A stretch of 64,000 nt of DNA from Solobacterium sp. UBA3691. Lineage in GTDB: Bacteria; Bacillota_I; Bacilli_A; Erysipelotrichales; Erysipelotrichaceae. Shown here in pieces: positions 62,294 to 64,000 of this stretch. The notes below the pieces were generated by a model. It was given only the letters and a program-made list of their open reading frames with translations, was not told where the DNA came from and searched no databases. The first letter of the stretch is position 1. The number at the start of each line of letters is the position of its first letter. The DNA lies in the NCBI GenBank assembly GCA_002372175.1, contig DFIS01000055.1, positions 62,001 to 126,000 of the forward strand, given 5' to 3'. A program made the translations under genes and the position numbers.

Positions 62294-63571
62294 ATGAAAG
62301 AAAAGATCACTGCTCTGCAGAATCATCCATCCGTGCAGAAAGCACTGGAAGCGATCAAAAACAACGCTGATCTCACACTGGATCAGCAGATCGAACTGAC
62401 CCTGATCCCCGGGTATTCCAACCACGAGGAGAAGAAGGCAGCCCGCTTTAAGGAGATGATCGAAGAACTGGGATATACCGTTGTACAGGATGAGGTATGC
62501 AATACTCTGGCAGTGATCGAAGGTCCCAAGGACAGTCCGGTCGTCATGGTTACAGCACACCTGGATACGGTCTTCCCGCTGGATACGAAGCTTGAACTGA
62601 AGAAAGACGGTAACAGGATCTGTATCCCCGGTATCTGTGATGATACCCGCGGATGTGCCGAAGTACTGGCGATCTTACGAGCCATGAAAGAGGCAGATAT
62701 CAAACCGGCATGTACACTGCTGATCGGCGGTGATGTCGGTGAAGAAGGCGTCGGCAACTTCCGCGGCATGCGTCATATCTTTAATACGAAACAGACAAAG
62801 GTAGATGCCTTCCTGTCCATTGACGGTGCCGGTAACGGACTGACCTACGGTGCTGCTTCGGATGTCCAGTACAGGATCACTTTCCGCGGTCCCGGAGGAC
62901 ATTCCATGGGTGCGTTCGGTCTGGTCAACCCGATCATGTGCATGGGCAGAACGATCGCAAAGATCGCCGAGGAAAGAGTTCCTGAAGATCCTTATACGAT
63001 ATTCAATATCTCTACCGTAGAGGGAGGAACCGGTGTAACATCGATTGCCAGTGAGTGCTCATTCACGATGGATGTCCGCAGCGCTGATGCCAAGGTCATG
63101 CAGGATTTCACGCAGAAGTGCCTGCAGATCGCAAAGGAATGTGCAGATGAGGAATATGCACGCTGGGAAGAAGTACGTGAAATGCGCCTGCGCAGAGACG
63201 GCAAGATACGCTTTGATGCAGAAGCCCGCATCGAAGTATCTCTTGAAGAATTCAGCGGCTCGATCGGCGGTGTACAGGATGAAAACTGTGAGATCATTAC
63301 GATTCTGAAGAATGCCTTCGAAGTATGCGGTATTGAGCCTCAGCTGCATGGTCTTTCCAGCACGGACGCAAATATTCCGCTGTCTCTGGGCATACCTGCC
63401 GCAACGATCTCCTGCGGCGGTGAAAGCGGCGGCACACATGATATCAGTGAATGGTATGACCCTACAGATGCCTGGAAAGGACTGCAGAAGAATCTGCTCT
63501 GTGTACTGGCACTGACCGGTGTGGAAGGTGTATGCGAACCGCTGATATCGAAGACGATCACAAAAGAATAA
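62294..63571 (+). CDS. M20-family metallopeptidase
   Basis: A 425-residue dizinc amino-peptidase or deacylase. VMVTAHLDTVFPLDTKLEL (His and Asp), GICDDTRGCAEVLAILRAM (bridging Asp), LIGGDVGEEGVGNFRGMRHI (catalytic Glu-Glu), FRGPGGHSMGAFGLVNPI in the lid domain (His) and SCGGESGGTHDISEWYD (last His). Resembles tripeptidase T-like and peptidase T-related enzymes. Start has CGGAGAA upstream. Intact, next to the permease remnant. Confidence 0.88.
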   Translation: MKEKITALQNHPSVQKALEAIKNNADLTLDQQIELTLIPGYSNHEEKKAARFKEMIEELGYTVVQDEVCNTLAVIEGPKDSPVVMVTAHLDTVFPLDTKLELKKDGNRICIPGICDDTRGCAEVLAILRAMKEADIKPACTLLIGGDVGEEGVGNFRGMRHIFNTKQTKVDAFLSIDGAGNGLTYGAASDVQYRITFRGPGGHSMGAFGLVNPIMCMGRTIAKIAEERVPEDPYTIFNISTVEGGTGVTSIASECSFTMDVRSADAKVMQDFTQKCLQIAKECADEEYARWEEVREMRLRRDGKIRFDAEARIEVSLEEFSGSIGGVQDENCEIITILKNAFEVCGIEPQLHGLSSTDANIPLSLGIPAATISCGGESGGTHDISEWYDPTDAWKGLQKNLLCVLALTGVEGVCEPLISKTITKE

Positions 63572-63587
63572 CCCTGAATATACCAAT

Positions 63588-63611
63588 GGGACAGGCTGAA
63601 CAACCTGTCCC
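63588..63611. terminator. Intrinsic terminator between convergent genes
   Basis: GGGACAGG / CCTGTCCC, 8-bp perfect stem with an 8-nt loop. Confidence 0.7.
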
Positions 63612-63632
63612 CATTTACGTCTATACATCTGT

Positions 63633-64000
63633 TTATTCCTGTCTGAACATGAACTGCAGGGTCTGCTTGTTGGCTTCGGCCATGTGTGCAGGATTCCTGA
63701 ACCTGTGATCTGCGCCATCCACGGGAATGAATTCGATCAGATTGCTGTCCGCAAATTCCTCTGACACTTTAAACGAAGCAATCTCATCCTGCGTACCGTG
63801 GATGATCAGGATATTCTCTGCATATTCCAGGTAATCATACCTGCGGATATCATTCTCCTTCAGTGCTTCCAGCAGTTCCTCTGTCACAATGATCTTTCTG
63901 TCAAAGCCGACCTGTACATCCTTTCCCTTCAGGATCAGATCATACTCATCGTTCTTCATGATTGCCTTTGTCAGGACACTGTACATGTCAACTGCCAGAC
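63633..64000 (-). CDS. Alpha/beta hydrolase (partial, 5' end outside window)
   Basis: The last 122 or so residues of an alpha/beta hydrolase: ENILIIHGTQDEIASFKVSE carries the catalytic Asp and FIPVDGADHRFRNPAHMAE the catalytic His. The frame stays open to the window edge, so the nucleophile region lies outside. Resembles small cytosolic esterases/acylaminoacyl-peptidase-like domains. Substrate unknown. Confidence 0.78.
   Translation of the reverse strand, partial: LAVDMYSVLTKAIMKNDEYDLILKGKDVQVGFDRKIIVTEELLEALKENDIRRYDYLEYAENILIIHGTQDEIASFKVSEEFADSNLIEFIPVDGADHRFRNPAHMAEANKQTLQFMFRQE

Overview
The window comes from a low-to-moderate-GC Gram-positive bacterium (Bacillota), probably a gut-type anaerobe. 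The signs are AGGAGG-type ribosome sites, intrinsic hairpin-plus-T terminators, a perfect CcpA-type cre, a PTS IIA domain, YitT, YwaF and ComFA families, and no outer-membrane proteins. The mixture of families would fit an erysipelotrichial or clostridial genome, but I cannot place it to family. I saw no rRNA, tRNA or CRISPR array.

Layout. 1-1,665: remnants of a beta-glucoside PTS locus (6-phospho-beta-glucosidase running off the edge, the IIA end of its permease, a LysR tail). 1.7-19.6 kb: ordinary chromosome (fucO, an alkaline-phosphatase-superfamily enzyme, lipid kinase, GNAT enzymes, a beta-solenoid lipoprotein, an M50-like protease, glyA divergent from 5-formyl-THF cyclo-ligase, YitT, a Crp/Fnr regulator, PAP2, a TerD-like protein, LMW phosphatase). 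19.69-24.74 kb: an AT-richer 5.06 kb element bounded by 13-bp direct repeats. It holds an integrase tail, a 992-residue primase-helicase-PLD protein of the TOTE conflict type and an AlbA_2 protein, under a promoter with three 21-bp-spaced repeats. 25.1-33.9 kb: redox genes (flavodoxins, aldo/keto reductases, LysR) and housekeeping genes. 34.5-44.2 kb: a molybdenum island (modABC, moeA, moaA, two fusion genes) led by a Moco riboswitch. It sits inside a lipase gene whose two halves lie at 33,989-34,500 and 44,202-44,536. 44.5-51.6 kb: RsmF-like methyltransferase, aminotransferase, amidohydrolase, class-A-lactamase-like, Nudix, lipoprotein and flavoprotein genes. 51.7-58.0 kb: a six-gene hydrolase/ROK operon with a cre. 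58.2-64 kb: a cut antiporter and regulator, a pair of paralogous membrane proteins with ECF-sigma-like promoters, an amidohydrolase, a cut permease, an M20 peptidase and an alpha/beta hydrolase running off the edge.

How it works together. The Moco operon can import molybdate and make most of molybdopterin cofactor under riboswitch control, but no molybdoenzyme, MoaD or MoeB is in view. The TOTE/AlbA_2 pair is most likely a mobile defence module. The 51.7-58 kb operon looks like a pathway that hydrolyses an ester or amide conjugate and phosphorylates the released sugar.

Two patterns cut across the window. At least eight genes have a -10 box 6-8 nt before the ATG and no ribosome site, as expected of leaderless mRNAs. 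Several loci are deletion scars, three of them centred on divergent gene starts. Protein families and motifs were recognised by eye; no search was run.
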